Source of the DNA: Marisa cornuarietis
Taxonomy: Eukaryota > Mollusca > Gastropoda > Architaenioglossa > Ampullariidae
Length of the DNA stretch: 64,000 nt
Assembly (NCBI GenBank): GCA_004794655.1
Contig: SMMW01000019.1
Span: 2,082,001-2,146,000, forward strand
Direction: 5' to 3'
Shown here: positions 1-12,141 of the stretch, one piece after another
How positions within the stretch are numbered: position 1 is the first letter of the stretch
Layout of the letters: every line of letters begins with the position of its first letter
The notes under the pieces: generated by a model
What the model saw: the letters and a program-made list of their open reading frames with translations, nothing else
Told to the model about the DNA's origin: nothing
Database searches by the model: none
Made by a program: the position numbers and the translations under genes

Positions 1-1376
1 TTTGACCTTTAACCTCGACTCGCAGTGGAGGCATTCGTTTCCTTTGCTGTCTACCATAAACCCGGTTGATGCCAGGAATTTATACCCGTGTAAAAAGCGC
101 TTTTTTTTAAAAAAAGAAAAGAATGCATTCGCACTCCATCCAGAAATATCCAATGTGCTGGTTCTTTCTTAACAGAAAAATGAAGAACTTAAAGCTTAGA
201 GCCATTTCACGTCTCCATGGCTACAGCAACACATTCTGTTGATGCCTTCTTTTCCGTCTTCTCTTTTACTTTCTTGCTTAGTTTTCAAATGTGAGGGGAA
301 CTGAGAGTTTCTGATGTCCTACTTGTGAGAATTTTTCCTTAAATGCAAAAGAGGTAGAAGGAAGTGACATCAGCATTGTCTATATGTGTGGTGACTGTTT
401 GAGAAAAAAGTTGCTGAACCTACAAATCACATTTATGTCAGTATTGAAACCAAAAGTGTGCGCAAATAATGGAGAAAACATTTTCCAGAATTCAATAAAC
501 AAAACATAATCTATTTTATTTAAATTTCCAATACAGAACTCATAATCCTAGATAAACTATGAATTAATTAGAGGACAATAGACTTCAAGAAGAGCAGGAT
601 ATTTTTATTCATTTTGTTTTTCTCTTTTTCCTTTCTTACTTTGCGGACTTCATTTATAACCACCATGATCACTACATCAGGACTAGCCGGAATACTTGTA
701 AAAATATGAATCAATATGACAAATACGTCCTTGTACTGTTTCACTTTCTTAATGTTTACACACTTTCTTCTTATTTTGTTGTTTAACAATTTCCCCCTCT
801 CTGTGGTGAGTACTCAGTAAAAATAAGTTGTATCCTTACTTTATAACCTTTATCAATAAAGAACCTTCTTTCTCTCTTTTTGTGCTTTTGACGAATAGAG
901 TTGTAAGGTTTTTTAAAATACATCTCGTTATCTGATTAATTTTGTAAATTCGTTCCACATTTCTTTCAGTTATCAAAACAGCATCATGCATACAAAAATC
1001 AAACCAACAACAGCAAACGCCAAGAATGTTTTCAATACACACTTTCGACTCCTGCGTAACGAATAAAACTAAAGAACGTAAGAGATAAATAAAGAAATAG
1101 GTTGGAAGCTGTGCGGAGGAGGGCTAGAAGGTGACACATGTTTCTAGACGTGTAAGAGACGGACCTTATTTGTCAGATGCGTTCATTATTAAACAAGCGG
1201 AGAAATGGACGAAAGTGAACTTTGCCGACCATTGATCGCGCCGCCATTTCGGTCCCAGCCGCGCTACCTGGTCGTTCTAGTCTCATTAGTGCGTCCTGCT
1301 TTATCATCTCAACATATCATCAGTTGCACTTTTAACATTTCTTTTTTCCTCAAGGTGGGGCGGAGAGGAGGCCATT
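1..1376. other. AT-rich non-coding stretch, nothing recognised
   Basis: The stretch has no open frame with splice or start context, no tandem repeat of note and no recognisable mobile element. Poly-A/T runs are short. It is read as intergenic or intronic DNA. Confidence 0.5.
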
Positions 1377-2078
1377 GTGTTCGGGTGGGTGGAGCCAGCG
1401 GGAGAGGACGGATGGTTGCTGTGGAAGAAATGGGTAGAGGCAGAGACCCTTGATGTTTTGTTGCCATTACTTGACATTTTTCCTTTTTTAAATAAGAAAA
1501 AGAAAATAAAAATTCTGAAAATTTCCCCGTTCCCTACTCCCAGCCTCTACCCATACCCCGTTCGATCAAAGCAAAAGGTGTCTTTTTCAAAGGGTGACGG
1601 TTCCAAAAATCTGCCATATTTCTTGGAGTCCTCCGATTATCCAAAGTCGATGTCGTCACGAGCGTACGCTAACGCTAACTTTATATTCTCTGCCTTGTTC
1701 CCTCTCTCCCTTCCTTTTTTTCGCGAAGTGGAAGTTTGCTTCCGTAATTCAGCACACAGCAGCTCTTCTAGCTGCAGCACGCCCGGTAAACACAGCACGT
1801 GCATCGCACTCGCTCTTAATGACGTAGCCTTTTCGTCCGCGGAAGAATATGCTTGCCGACCGGATGAGTTTTGTGCGAGAAAATTATTGACGTTAGATTT
1901 TGAACTGATTACGCCGGCAGCTACTGTTAGAAAGTGTTACAAAATCAATTGCTATCAAAAGAAACTGGGAAGGAAAGGAGGGGTTTTTCTCTTTTCCTCC
2001 CTCCCCCTATTTTTAGTTTTAGGATTAGTTTCGTTCTATTCAAGAACGTGTTGCTTTACTCTGCAAATAAAATCATAA
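1377..2078 (+). other. Longest open frame outside the LINE, coding status doubtful
   Basis: This frame is open for 233 codons. The first in-frame ATG is at 1650, giving 142 codons to the stop at 2076-2078. From that ATG the translation begins MSSRAYANANFIFSALFPLS and ends in a hydrophobic stretch (about residues 110-130) followed by CCFTLQIKS. It contains a serine run and several cysteines, and I recognise no domain. Part of the openness comes from T-rich low-complexity DNA, which encodes F/L/S and few stops in this frame. There is no clear Kozak context, promoter or poly(A) signal. A frame this long is mildly unexpected by chance in DNA of this composition, so it is recorded rather than dismissed, but I do not call it a gene. 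Confidence 0.15.
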
Positions 2079-2148
2079 CATCTGTCGTGATAAAAGTTTT
2101 GGTCTTTGATTCACAAAAGAACACCATGTGCAGATTTTGTTTTCTCAG

Positions 2149-2227
2149 GAAAAGGCTATCGTGGGATTGGCCCAACATAGCTCAGATCACTGCAGGCGTT
2201 ACGTCCCTTTATCAAAAGAGCTTAGAG
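2149..2227 (+). CDS. Candidate internal coding exon, unknown protein
   Basis: A 79-nt segment lies between a strong acceptor (pyrimidine-rich ttttgttttctcag ending at 2148) and a good donor (TTAGAG|GTAAGG at 2228). Frame 1 is open throughout and reads EKAIVGLAQHSSDHCRRYVP followed by LSKELR. The exon would enter in phase 0 and leave in phase 1. The peptide is mixed in charge and not low-complexity, unlike the neighbouring frames. I do not recognise the family. The acceptor of the 6.58 kb terminal exon candidate accepts phase 1, so the two could belong to one plus-strand gene, but nothing else links them. The alternative is a chance pairing of splice-like sequences. Confidence 0.45.
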
Positions 2228-2832
2228 GTAAGGCACAAAAAAAAAAAAAGTACTCAGACTATTATGGGAAGTGTTTGGAACTGCTTTTAATGCTACGACG
2301 GCTTCTCACACACTGTTTTTGAACTAATCTTTTTTAGCTGGCCGAGAAGGGAGATGACTAATGGTTGTGAGTGTTGTTAGCGAGCAGAAGGTCCAGATGA
2401 GCATTTAGTTGCAATGTCTTGAGCGCATCTTGAACTATCTAGACAGTACCACTGCTGGGATTTTGTTGACACTAATTTTCAGGTGCGTGTCAATGTTCTG
2501 AATGCTACTGCAATGTGTACGTGCCAGTGTGATGCTGCTCGGAGTAAGAACAAAGTATCAGACAGGGGCGAGGGCAGGAGACGTCAAGTACAAGACAGAC
2601 GATGGCAGCAATGACGAGACAATTGGAGCAAATATACAGACGAGTGACGTGTACAGAGGGTCAAGGACGTTAAAGAGCAATGACCTTGCACAGAAAGTAA
2701 TTAGGGGTGGGGGAGAGAGAGAAAGGGAAGGTAGCGCATGGTAGATGTAGAGAAAAGGTGTGTGACTGTGACAATGAGGAAAGATCATAATAAAAAGCAA
2801 ACAGCACTAAACAGAAGGTAGTGGGGAAGTCC

Positions 2833-3003
2833 GGTAGCGCAGTGGTAAAAATAAACGCTCCCCTTTTCCCCCTGACTTCAGTGAAGATCCTAAGAACATC
2901 TCATCTTGGTGGAGGGGGGACACTTATTCACAGAGATGACCTTCACCCTATAGTCTATCCCTTCATCAACCCTGCCTTCCAAGTTATCCACAGTGGGAAA
3001 TGA
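2833..3003 (+). repeat. tRNA-like SINE fragment, degenerate
   Basis: The word GGTAGCGCAGTGGTAAAA near 2830 matches a pol III A box (TRGCNNAGYNGG). No convincing B box follows at the normal spacing, and the rest of the segment to about 3003 has no tRNA fold. This looks like the head of a decayed tRNA-derived SINE; a chance A-box match is possible. Confidence 0.25.
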
Positions 3004-6000
3004 CCTAGACACTCAAGGATTTTATAACTGAGTAAACCAACAACTCAACACAATTAAGATAAATGGCAACGAAAAAGAACAAAACAAGATGGCTGACCGA
3101 TTGGCGTAAGGTTCCACACGTGACTATTCGGGATGCATACAGTGCTATAACATAAAAGCAGGCAGGCAGGCAGGCAATTGGGAAAGACACCTTTCAAGAT
3201 TTCTGTAAAAAATTACAACAAAATCTAAAAAAAAAAAACTATATACCAATGTCTAGACAGAGCTTTGGTACTATCCATCTTTCTGTCCGAGATTTCATAA
3301 CCGCTTTTCTGTTTATTGTTGAAGCTGAAACTCTTTGTCCCTAAAAACATTGCTGGCTGTGTTTGCTGTCCTGCTTGTAACCTCCAAATCTGCTGTACAC
3401 TATGTTACACCTTACCACACAGCACCATGGGACACCACATCATACCATGTACACCATTCGACATCACGCTAACTCAAGCTACACCAAATTCACACCACGC
3501 TACACCATATACGCTGCTACCACCACGCCGAGGAGGGGGTGGGACAAGTTTGCTGGAGTTGTCACCCTCTTCTACCTTAGGTGACAGCTTTTCCGTCAAC
3601 AAAAGGTCGCAAATATAGAGTTATATATAAACGCTGAAGCCATCTGTTTCAAGTCCTCATTTCATGTTTACCCAGCTGCGAGAAGGTTCGGTGTTTTGAG
3701 AGTCAACAGTATGTCCTATGGGGTGCAAGGAACGGTAACCGTTTTATACTTGAATAATGTGGCGTCAGCCAATCCGAAAAGCCCATATTACGTAGGATGC
3801 ATGGCGACCACGAAGGAGTGAACAATTAATTAATATGGACGCTCGAAGTCGCCAGCGCAAGCACACAAAAACGCCAACGGAGGGCGACGTGAAGCTCGAC
3901 AGGCGCGTGCTTGCATGAGCTGCACGTCCGTGAATGAACGGTGCACTGCGTGCCTTGGCATGCGCGCAATAACGGCATGCCATTTTTACCCTGATGGCAT
4001 ACAGTTGGCAGAGAGAAGAACGAGTAATGAGTGGAGAGAAAGAGGGGTATGGAGGGCGAGAGATAAACGGATGAGAAAAGGAATTAGAGATTAAGCGACA
4101 GAGAAATGAGTAGAAAAAAACACACAGAAGAACGCACAAGCACGTACACACATTCTCTCTCTCTCTCACTCACACACACACACACACACAGCGCTAGTAA
4201 CAAGCAACAAGTTCTTGAAGTCTACCTGGGAGGCGCTCCTTTTTTTCGAATTGATCATCCAATCGACCGACAGACAAATGAGGCACAAAACGAGCCATTG
4301 ATGTCTTTTAAACAGTAAAATAGTAAAAAAAAAATACACAGGTTTCTTCAATGAAATTTCACCGGAAATTGCAATTATTTTGATTTCATTTTTTTTCCAG
4401 CTATTGATCACACTCTCTACTACACCGACCCGTTTGTTTTCTCCCTTTTTTTCCCCTCTCGTGTGGTTGGAGGTAAAAGTGGAATAGCAGGAGCGAAATG
4501 TCAGTGATAGACAGACAGGTCTAGGACAGACGTATTGTTCAGGAAAGAAAAAACATGGCACAAAGAGGATTCGGGGAGTGGGCGGATGGTCCGGGTCTAT
4601 CAGCTGCGTCCCGTCATGCATCTTGTTTGGCCAATGATCTGCTTTCGTCTGAAGCAGCAACAAAGCTGTGTGTGTGTGTGTCCTCATCCCCTTACAAGTT
4701 AAACTCTATCTCTCGACTATACCCATACTCCCCTATACGCCCTCTGAGTACTTAGAACACTTCTAACACTTTAGAACACTTTTAAGTTTCTCTCGCAGCC
4801 GGATTTTTTCTGTATTCTCTCTCTCTCTGTGTTTCTCGAGTAGATAATTGTTTATTTGGAAATGCAGTCAATACCAGAGGAATCCCACCTTCGTACAACT
4901 GGAAAAACACTAGGAGCTTTCACTGTCCTCTGCTCCTTGAAGAGCGATGTACGTGTGTAAGTGTGTGTGTGTGTGTGTGTGCGTGTGTGTGAGTGCGTGT
5001 GTGTGAGTGCGTGTGCGTGTATGACTGAGTGGATATAGGGGAAAGTCGGTGGGTCGCTTGATCCATATCTATCTGAAACAAAAAATAAGCACATTTAAAA
5101 ATAAATACGGCTTTTTACAAACTGCTTATGAATTCTTTCTCTCAAAGTTTCAGTTTTCACGTGTGTCGACTACTTAAATACAATTTTGAGTCGTTAACTT
5201 TTAAGAGATAGAAAAGGTTGGTGTTACCTACATGAAGCATGAACAACGTACCCCGAATTTTCCTCACTTCTACCTCCGTCTTTTTGAGTGTATATTTCTC
5301 CTTCATCGATCATTGCAGTGGGACTTGTCTCACGACAATATGAAAGCACAATGGTGCTTTGTAATGCTTACTAGACCCCGTTTGTTAAAATTGCTCATCC
5401 TTGAACGTTGAGCGAAAGATCTGAGAAAGCCTGTTCTTTGGTGCACTTTTGTTTCAGTCTTTGAAGGACATCTTTTATTGTTCAGGATCTCGCTATACTT
5501 TTTTGGAGACTCTCGAGGTGTTGCGTGCAAACGCGGGGGTGGGGGGTCACTGGTGGAGGTAGAGTGTGGGTGGGGATAGGGTCAGAGCACTATAGCCTGA
5601 ACGCTTGCAGGTGTTCTGGTTCGAAAATTCTTTCGTCTTGGTAAAACTTTCCATTACATCATCTCCCCGCCACACAAAAGGAGTTTACACATCCACCATT
5701 ACGGTCGACAGACACCGTCTCCCCACATATGCATACAGGCGCACACATACACACACGTACGTGCTTACATAGACGCAATTACAAACACATAAACACCCAC
5801 GCCCCCCACATATACTCACACACACACACGAATGCACACGCACAAACACAACTATCACACACACACACACACATCCTCACGCAGGTAAACACATACACAC
5901 ATACATACAGAGACACATAGATAACATGTACGCACATGTATGCATAAATACAAACCAAATGCATTAATGAGTACATACGATAAACAAATGCATGCACAAA

Positions 6001-6583
6001 CACATACATATATACATATAAATATAAGTGAGAGCATGCATACACGAACAGACAAGGCTGCAGCAGCAGACAGCTGCACGAGGGCGCTTAGGGGTGACGG
6101 GGTGTCAACCAGGGGGTGTCGTGGGGTCTGCGTGCGACAGTGAGCAAGGCGAGGTTGTGTCGGCTGGCAAGAGCTGTTTGCCGGTATGTAATGTGTGTAC
6201 TGTATATACTGGGTGTAATCGTCTTGCTCACTACAGTCGCCTGCGTGGGCGTCAGGGCGTCAGGGCATCAGAGAGGGGGAGAGGCGGGGATACGAGAATC
6301 AGGATCTGGCAGTTAAATGATGCTAACTTGTCTGTAAACAAGACTACGTCGAAACAGAAAACACATACGAACCCCCTCACAGACATGCATACCAAAATAC
6401 ATACATATACGTATGAACGTACATTTATACGCACATGTTCACGCATGCACAAAAAGTACAGGCCTGGTATATCCCCCAACATTTGCTTCAGCTCGCCTCC
6501 CGTTGTTATGGTAGTGATGAACTAGTGAGACTATGTCGGAATTGATGTTGATCTATGCAGGATCACCCTTCATTGCCAGGCAG
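3004..6583. other. Non-coding stretch with CA/GT-rich low complexity
   Basis: The stretch holds a (GCAG) run near 3160, a CT/CA tract at 4155-4190, a (GT) tract at 4952-5020 and long degenerate CA-rich DNA at 5720-5930. A CpG-richer patch lies at 3840-3990. Open frames here are shadows of those repeats. No exon with two credible splice sites was found. Confidence 0.5.
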
Positions 6584-6987
6584 CGTGTCAGCATCGCGAT
6601 GAGGCTAAAAATGTGGAAAATAAAAACCTGTTGTCTTCAAAAAATCTTGTCGGCAGCAGAACTGAGCTTTTTAAAACTGAGTCGCACCGTGTGAGCGCGC
6701 CTTTACTCAAACAAAACGTTGACGACACAAGTGCAAAGACCTGCAAGCACGTTGCTCCGACCAACCATGACAGACGCTTTGTCACCAGAGCTGGCAGACT
6801 GACACAACAAAAGGCAACCCCAGCGCCAACTCTAATTAATGTGCTGCGTACACCGAGTGTATCTTACGACAGAAGCAGCCTCCACCACGCAGAATTCAAA
6901 AGCCAAATGTTAACGTTCAAGGAAGTTTTTCAAAGAAAAAGAAGTCGGCCTTCAACGAAGTCAAACAACACTGAAAGATTCAGCTAA
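6584..6987 (+). CDS. Candidate terminal coding exon, unknown protein
   Basis: An open frame runs from a possible acceptor (TTGCCAGGCAG|CG, phase 1) to a TAA at 6985-6987. The translation is basic and Ser/Thr/Lys-rich, without low-complexity bias; recognisable stretches are APTNHDRRFVTRAGRLTQQK in the middle and FKEVFQRKRSRPSTKSNN near the C-terminus. No transmembrane segment or known domain is visible. An AATAAA lies about 120 bp downstream (near 7110), consistent with a short 3' UTR. Other AGs at 6560, 6579 and 6591 could also serve as acceptors, so the 5' boundary is uncertain. The composition resembles a disordered tail, and I cannot name the protein. A chance open frame is the main alternative. 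Confidence 0.4.
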
Positions 6988-8757
6988 AACGAACAAATAT
7001 TGTTTGAGTAATGATGCAAAATGTGTGTTTTATTTTCGGTTTCATGGCATTGTTAAAACAATGTTTATTCTTGCAGTTACACCAATTTGCAGGGAAGTGA
7101 CACAAAGAAATAAAGTAGTTTTTTTTGAAATATTAAATTATACAAAATTTATTAAAAATAATGAGGTAAGAATGAAAGAGCTTTTTATCAAAAGAGCTCA
7201 GAAAAAAGTGTTAGAAAAAAAACAGGACGAATGCAGGATGACGAAAAAAACTTATAATAAGCGGAGGCATCTTGCTAATCCCTCAGCCCTACAGTTAACC
7301 AGACATTTTGTTTGTTTAATCACTTCTTTGGGACTAGGTATAATGCACGACACTAGGTTTATAAAATGTAAGATCACTTATATATAAGCAGTCTAGTTAA
7401 CGGTTTTTCGTTAATTAGCAATAGTCCGAAGGACGTTTCATGCATCTGGCCCAGCCTCCTCTCTCCAGGAACTGGCCTTTGAAACGTCCATCGAACGAAG
7501 TTGATGATATTTTGCACGACTACACCCTCTTACAATAACAGCTATAAATATATTTTCAACAGCTATTACATTTTCAAGGTAAATTGTAACTACATGAGTT
7601 AAAGTTATCTAGCTTTTAAACAAGATAAAATCCACGAAATAAATTCACGATTATAATTTTAGTTTAGATGTTTGGATGACGTCGAGCTAAATGTTCTAAT
7701 CGTAAATTGCTGTGCACTGTTATTGGTATATATGTTCGGATATTGTAATTAGTGCATGCTGGCCTCACCGAGCTAAAAGTGCATTTTGTCATCATAATTC
7801 TATGTTCACCGGTATTTTAATTTCCCTGTTGCACAATACACACCATCTACTTAAGAACGCCTGTTGGTTTATTTTTAGTCATTTTTCCCTGGACGTGGAA
7901 GTACAGAGGTCGTAAGAATGAGTATAATTCATCCAAAAAGATGGAGCTGCCGCCCCTAGCTTTGTCACTCCATCGTGGTTTTGGCGTGGCGAATGTGGTT
8001 ATCGAACTTTGACTCTCAGTTACTCTTGCGAATTCATAAAAGTCTCCCTGGGAAAGGTACTCAGCCATTGTACGTCTTCAACAACGGTTGGCCAGGATGC
8101 CGGCTGTCGAACTGTAATGGGAAACGGAAGTGTAGGCAGCGACGAGAGGTTAGCTAGTATAATGCACAGCAAACAAATAGAAAGTGCCGTGCAGTGTTCA
8201 GGCGTGCATGTTAGTCATTTCCTACAGAAATTTCGAAAATCTTGCGCCTTTTGTATACCAAGAGATGTCCTGCACATTTCTAGGGCACTCACAGACTTCA
8301 TGCAAAGTTTGCCAAGCGCATTAGAAATAATATTTGTAAAATAATACACTATACTTCTTTGTATAGAGAAGTGACCACCGCTTACTTACAGGGTCCAGTA
8401 TACATCATTCCTCCCTGCATATTTTTGACAGAAAGAAGACAGGTACGCATATTCTGGGAGTAAAGACAATGAGTGAAAATTAAAAATTGCAGTTTGACTA
8501 CTCAGCAATACAAATTATGATGCGTCAGTAGCGTGTTTCTTTCACTTTCAAGTGCTTCCTTTTAATGAGACGCATCTGTTTTGATGCATCATCATCATCA
8601 TCATCATCTGTTCTAGAGCTGGTTCTATTTTTGAAAACGATGGTGGTGGAGGGAAAGAAGAGGGATGAACGTGTCGATGAGACTAAGCAGGAAAGACTGA
8701 ATGTTCTCTTATTTTTCAGGTCAATGATATAAATAAACAAATAAGAAATCAACGTAG

Positions 8758-8758
<1 letters not shown>
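6988..8758. other. AT-rich stretch, possible 3' UTR then nothing recognised
   Basis: Just after the 6.98 kb stop comes an AATAAA (about 7110) inside AT-rich DNA. That DNA stays open for 127 codons (7004-7387), probably by chance. A short inverted repeat (GGACGTTTCA at 7431-7440, its complement at 7480-7489) lies further on. Small (ATC)n near 8590. No other feature seen. Confidence 0.4.

Positions 8759-8842
<84 letters not shown>
8759..8842. repeat. (AC)n microsatellite, about 42 units
   Basis: An uninterrupted AC dinucleotide run of about 84 bp, one of the longest in the window. Confidence 0.98.
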
Positions 8843-8846
<4 letters not shown>

Positions 8847-8951
8847 GATGTTTGCTACTCGCTGGCTTCATTAATCACGTCAGCTATTATAAACTTTACA
8901 AAAATTCGTTAAACAGTATTTATCTCATTAAAGGCTGAAAGATCAACTTTC

Positions 8952-9034
8952 ATATATATATATATCGACACACACACACACACACACACACACGCACGCA
9001 CGCACGCACGCACGCGCGCGCGCGCACGCACACC
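8952..9034. repeat. Compound (AT)n-(CA)n-(CGCA)n-(CG)n microsatellite
   Basis: The tract passes from AT to CA, then to CGCA and alternating CG. The alternating purine-pyrimidine run is of the type able to adopt Z-DNA. Confidence 0.95.
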
Positions 9035-9091
9035 CACATTATATCACTTTTTTGCATTGTTTCATTTTTGTGAACGTACTTGTGTTACCGA

Positions 9092-9093
<2 letters not shown>

Positions 9094-9148
<55 letters not shown>
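9094..9148. repeat. (GT)n microsatellite
   Basis: A perfect GT run of about 55 bp, some 60 bp after the CA/CG compound tract and of the complementary strand sense, so the pair could form a hairpin. Confidence 0.97.
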
Positions 9149-9150
<2 letters not shown>

Positions 9151-9388
9151 CATCCAGACATTCTCGCTAGCATTAACAGCACCTATCGACCAGACAAGGC
9201 GAGGCTGCACACCCGTGACCCATTGCTCGGCGAGTGCCGGTGTTGGCTGTGAGTGTAACAGGCTACCAGGGAATGTTCTGACTGCTCCCTACAGCAGCGG
9301 GATTTCTGCCCTGTGTAGGTGGGACAAAACGGAAGCTGCTTTTACTTCTGCGTCATCTTCAGCATCATCATTCTCCAACGTTTTTATA

Positions 9389-9435
<47 letters not shown>
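9389..9435. repeat. (CTTT)n tetranucleotide microsatellite
   Basis: About eleven CTTT units in a row. Confidence 0.97.
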
Positions 9436-10548
9436 AACATTGAGGTGTCCATCTTTCTGCCTCGTTTTTGTCACACAGTATATAAAGTCCTAGCAGATTC
9501 AAAACGACAGACTAGCTCGCAGTCCTTCCGTGCTTGTAGAGATCTTCCCATTAGCCTACACGGCCAGTGCATTATTCGCTGGAATGTGATTGTCTCTTTA
9601 TTGCTTGTGTGTGCACCGTAACTATTAAATCCCTAACATTTTATAAAATAACAATACTTCCTGATGATAGATTTTAAAGAATATATTATACAATAACTGT
9701 ACTTAAACAATATATTGGTTAGAACAATTAACTTTCAGATAAACCGTAAACATAGACTGCACTTTTTGTGAATGTTCATTCTTTTTGTGAATTTTTCAAT
9801 ATTTTGTGTATGTTCAACAAACATTTTAGTATACGTGTATTAAGGAGCGATGAAAATGAAACTGTCGTATTCCATTAAAAATTTCAACTTAAAAATTCTT
9901 CACAAGGAATCAAAGAGGTCACGTTAGGGTAGTTATTCTCGAAGCAGGAGTCTTATAAGGATCATGTAACAGTGCGCACCTGAACACGTGCTGTGAACTG
10001 TGTGTCCATTCCTTACCTCACGTGCCATTGGTCTGCCAGTGTACCCGTATGTAGGTGCATGTAGGCGTACTTTAAATACTTTGCCGCGATAATTACTAAG
10101 TCAGACAGACAGAGAACAGCAAACTCATAAGTCATAGAGATCGTCCAAAAGAAAGTATTTCTGGAAAACTTGCGAGAACACATAATCAACGTGGATTTCA
10201 TTTTTCTATAAAGACAGATTGTGTTGGGTAGTGTGGACGAGCGAATGGACGTACAAACTAATAAAGTTGGAGGGGTGTGGGTAGGAGTGTAAAGGTGGGA
10301 AAGAGAGAGAGAGAGAGAGAAGGAGGGAGAGTGAAAACTTTCTCTGATGAAAGAAAACCTGGAGGGTGTGAAGGGGAATTATTCAGCTTCTTCTAGGACA
10401 GATTCTCTATGCAGGTAAATGCGACTAAGAGTCAGTAGTTTCCCGCTTTAAAAGGGGACATGTCATTAGGACCCCCCCCCAAAAAAAAAAAACCTCCACT
10501 CCGGTGCCCGTTTTGTGCGCATGCGTGTAAGTATTTGAACGAGATTTC
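9436..10548. other. Non-coding stretch, nothing recognised
   Basis: AT-rich DNA with a (GA)n run near 10303-10320 and a C7/A11 run near 10473. No splice-bounded open frame. Confidence 0.5.
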
Positions 10549-10746
10549 GTGTGTGTGTGTGTGTGTGTGTTCGCGCGCCTCTGTTTCTAGTTTCTTCTCT
10601 ACAGGCTCCAACTTCGCCATCTTTACTTGTTCTCGCTGCATCTCGATTGTTGGTTTCCCGCGTGCTGGCGAGTTCTCTTCCTTGCATGCGCGCTTTGCAC
10701 ACACACACACACACACAGACGCACACGCGCACACACACACACACAC
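10549..10746. repeat. Two short GT/CA microsatellites flanking 130 bp
   Basis: (GT)n at 10549-10570 and an interrupted (CA)n at 10698-10746. The long frames around them (poly-CV, poly-HT) are repeat shadows. Confidence 0.9.
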
Positions 10747-10765
10747 ATTCCTCTGTTTCCCTCAG

Positions 10766-10887
10766 AGGGCGCTAGCTTTGTTCGCCGCACGACCCTAATT
10801 AGCATGTCGCCCTCCATGACCTCACAACTGCAGGAAAGTGACATCTTTTTCCGTGACCCTCCAGTCGAGAGAGACGATCTCACGTAG
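10766..10887 (+). CDS. Candidate terminal coding exon, unknown protein
   Basis: Directly after a (CA)n tract there is a good acceptor (cctctgtttccctcag ending at 10765). An open frame then runs to a TAG at 10885-10887. Entering in phase 1, it reads GASFVRRTTLISMSPSMTSQ, then LQESDIFFRDPPVERDDLT and stop. The peptide is acidic at the end and looks protein-like. The stop overlaps a possible donor (GTAG|GTAC), so the segment could instead be an internal exon in another frame. The minus strand also shows a short plausible frame here. No family recognised. Confidence 0.3.
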
Positions 10888-11874
10888 GTACATATCGCGA
10901 GCCCCAGTCGTCTCCTTTGATGGAAACATCGGACGAAAAAAGAGAGGGTGGGTTTTCTTTCGGTGGGGGGGGGGGGAGAAGGAGAGGGAAAGGGAAGGAC
11001 ACGCGAGGGTGTGGGTAGAAAAGTGTAAGGGGGGGAATTAAATTAGGCGGGACCACTCAAAGGGGATTAGGGAAAAAGATGAGGGAGTTGTTGAGATCAA
11101 ACCTGCTGGACAGTATGATCACACCTCTTTTTCCGGCGATGCGAACAAAAGCCATCAAGAGTGGGAGACAATTAGGTGAACGAAACGCACAAAGCAGTAG
11201 AGAGAGATTAAGAGTTTCAGTCTCTAGTTACTTCCTTGTGGCCTCTTGTCTACGCTTCGACCAACGTTTAAGATGTTATGTCTTGAACTTTACATCATTT
11301 TTAAGTTAGGTATCAAAAACGCTAAAAATATAAGCATGTTCACAAACATTTTAGAATGGCTTAAAGGAAAAGTTCTGCAATCTTTAATTTGCATTTTATA
11401 AAATCATCTCGGATATCAGACTTAACCTAGGTAATGCTTATTCTAATGAGAGTAGGCAAGCGTGCTGGCTAAATGGCGGCATCAAGAATATGAGAATCTG
11501 CAACACCCTCGATCTCAAACTACTGGACAGACTTTGCTGAAGCCACCACGCAGTCGTCTTGCAACTCATAAAGTCATATACACCAGAACATAACTTAAAC
11601 AGATTGACATCCATCTCTCAGTTTTCAAGTCAAAGAACTTAAGCACTTCAAGAAATTAAAAAAGACTGCAACGTTTTACAGTTGATGTATAGAGGCATGA
11701 CATTTCAAATACCGAGACAGGATTTTTTTTTCGAGTACCAATATGGCCGCTGGTATGTTTTCAGGGTCTGTCCATTAGTTTTGGGTTAGGGGATGTAGCA
11801 TGCCTAGGTCAGCAGAGAATATTATGTCAAGAAAGTTTCGCCAAGATTTTTTTTTTCAAATCCAACGGTCATTA
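10888..11874. other. Non-coding stretch with a G-rich run
   Basis: Purine-rich DNA with a G10 run near 10966-10976, otherwise ordinary AT-rich sequence. Nothing further recognised. Confidence 0.5.
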
Positions 11875-12132
11875 AGGTAAAGGTCATCCCATAACCTTTT
11901 CAGGTCGTGGGGGAGTGGTAGACCCCACATTTCTCAGGGCCAGCTTTTACATGAGGGTGGTGCCAATCTCCTCCCCCTCGCTGCCTTACCTTCCCCAACC
12001 CTCTAAGGAGTCAGGTACCCATTCCCGTCAGCTGGGTCGACTGGGGGAAGTTTGCTGCGCTTATAGGGAATTGAACCAGCACGCTCTCGGTTCGGACGCC
12101 AGCGCTCTAACCACTCGGCCATCCGCTTCCCC
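11875..12132 (-). mobile_element. tRNA-derived SINE with A and B boxes and 9-bp TSD
   Basis: Read on the minus strand, the element starts at 12132 with GGGGGAAGCGGATGGCCGAG. It continues through an A box (TGGCCGAGTGGT), an anticodon-arm-like segment and a B box (GGTTCAATTCC, one mismatch from consensus), resembling a type II (Leu/Ser-like) tRNA head. A non-tRNA body of about 170 bp follows, and the 3' tail is ACCTTTACCTT, not poly(A). The 9-bp direct repeat CGGTCATTA flanks it exactly (11866-11874 and 12133-12141). These features define a LINE-mobilised SINE insertion. The matching TSD and near-consensus boxes suggest it is not very old. Confidence 0.85.
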
Positions 12133-12141
12133 CGGTCATTA

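Noticed and set aside
4166..4687. 173-codon minus-strand open frame
   Set aside because: It starts in a GT tract and crosses T/A-rich low-complexity DNA; no domain, no splice sites, ends in a CA tract.
4952..5930. Long frames with poly-HT, poly-CV or poly-TH peptides (also at 10.5, 23.7, 29.8, 38.8, 53.5 kb)
   Set aside because: They are translations of CA/GT microsatellites in several frames and have no start or splice context.
8390..8414. 25-nt minus-strand micro-exon between tttctgtcaaaaatatgcag and CCT|GTAAGT
   Set aside because: The splice sites look good but 25 nt carries too little coding information, and no flanking exon phase supports it.
12060..12132. Functional tRNA-Leu/Ser gene
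   Set aside because: The A and B boxes are embedded in a 258-bp element with TSD and a non-tRNA body, and the acceptor stem has no matching 3' half.
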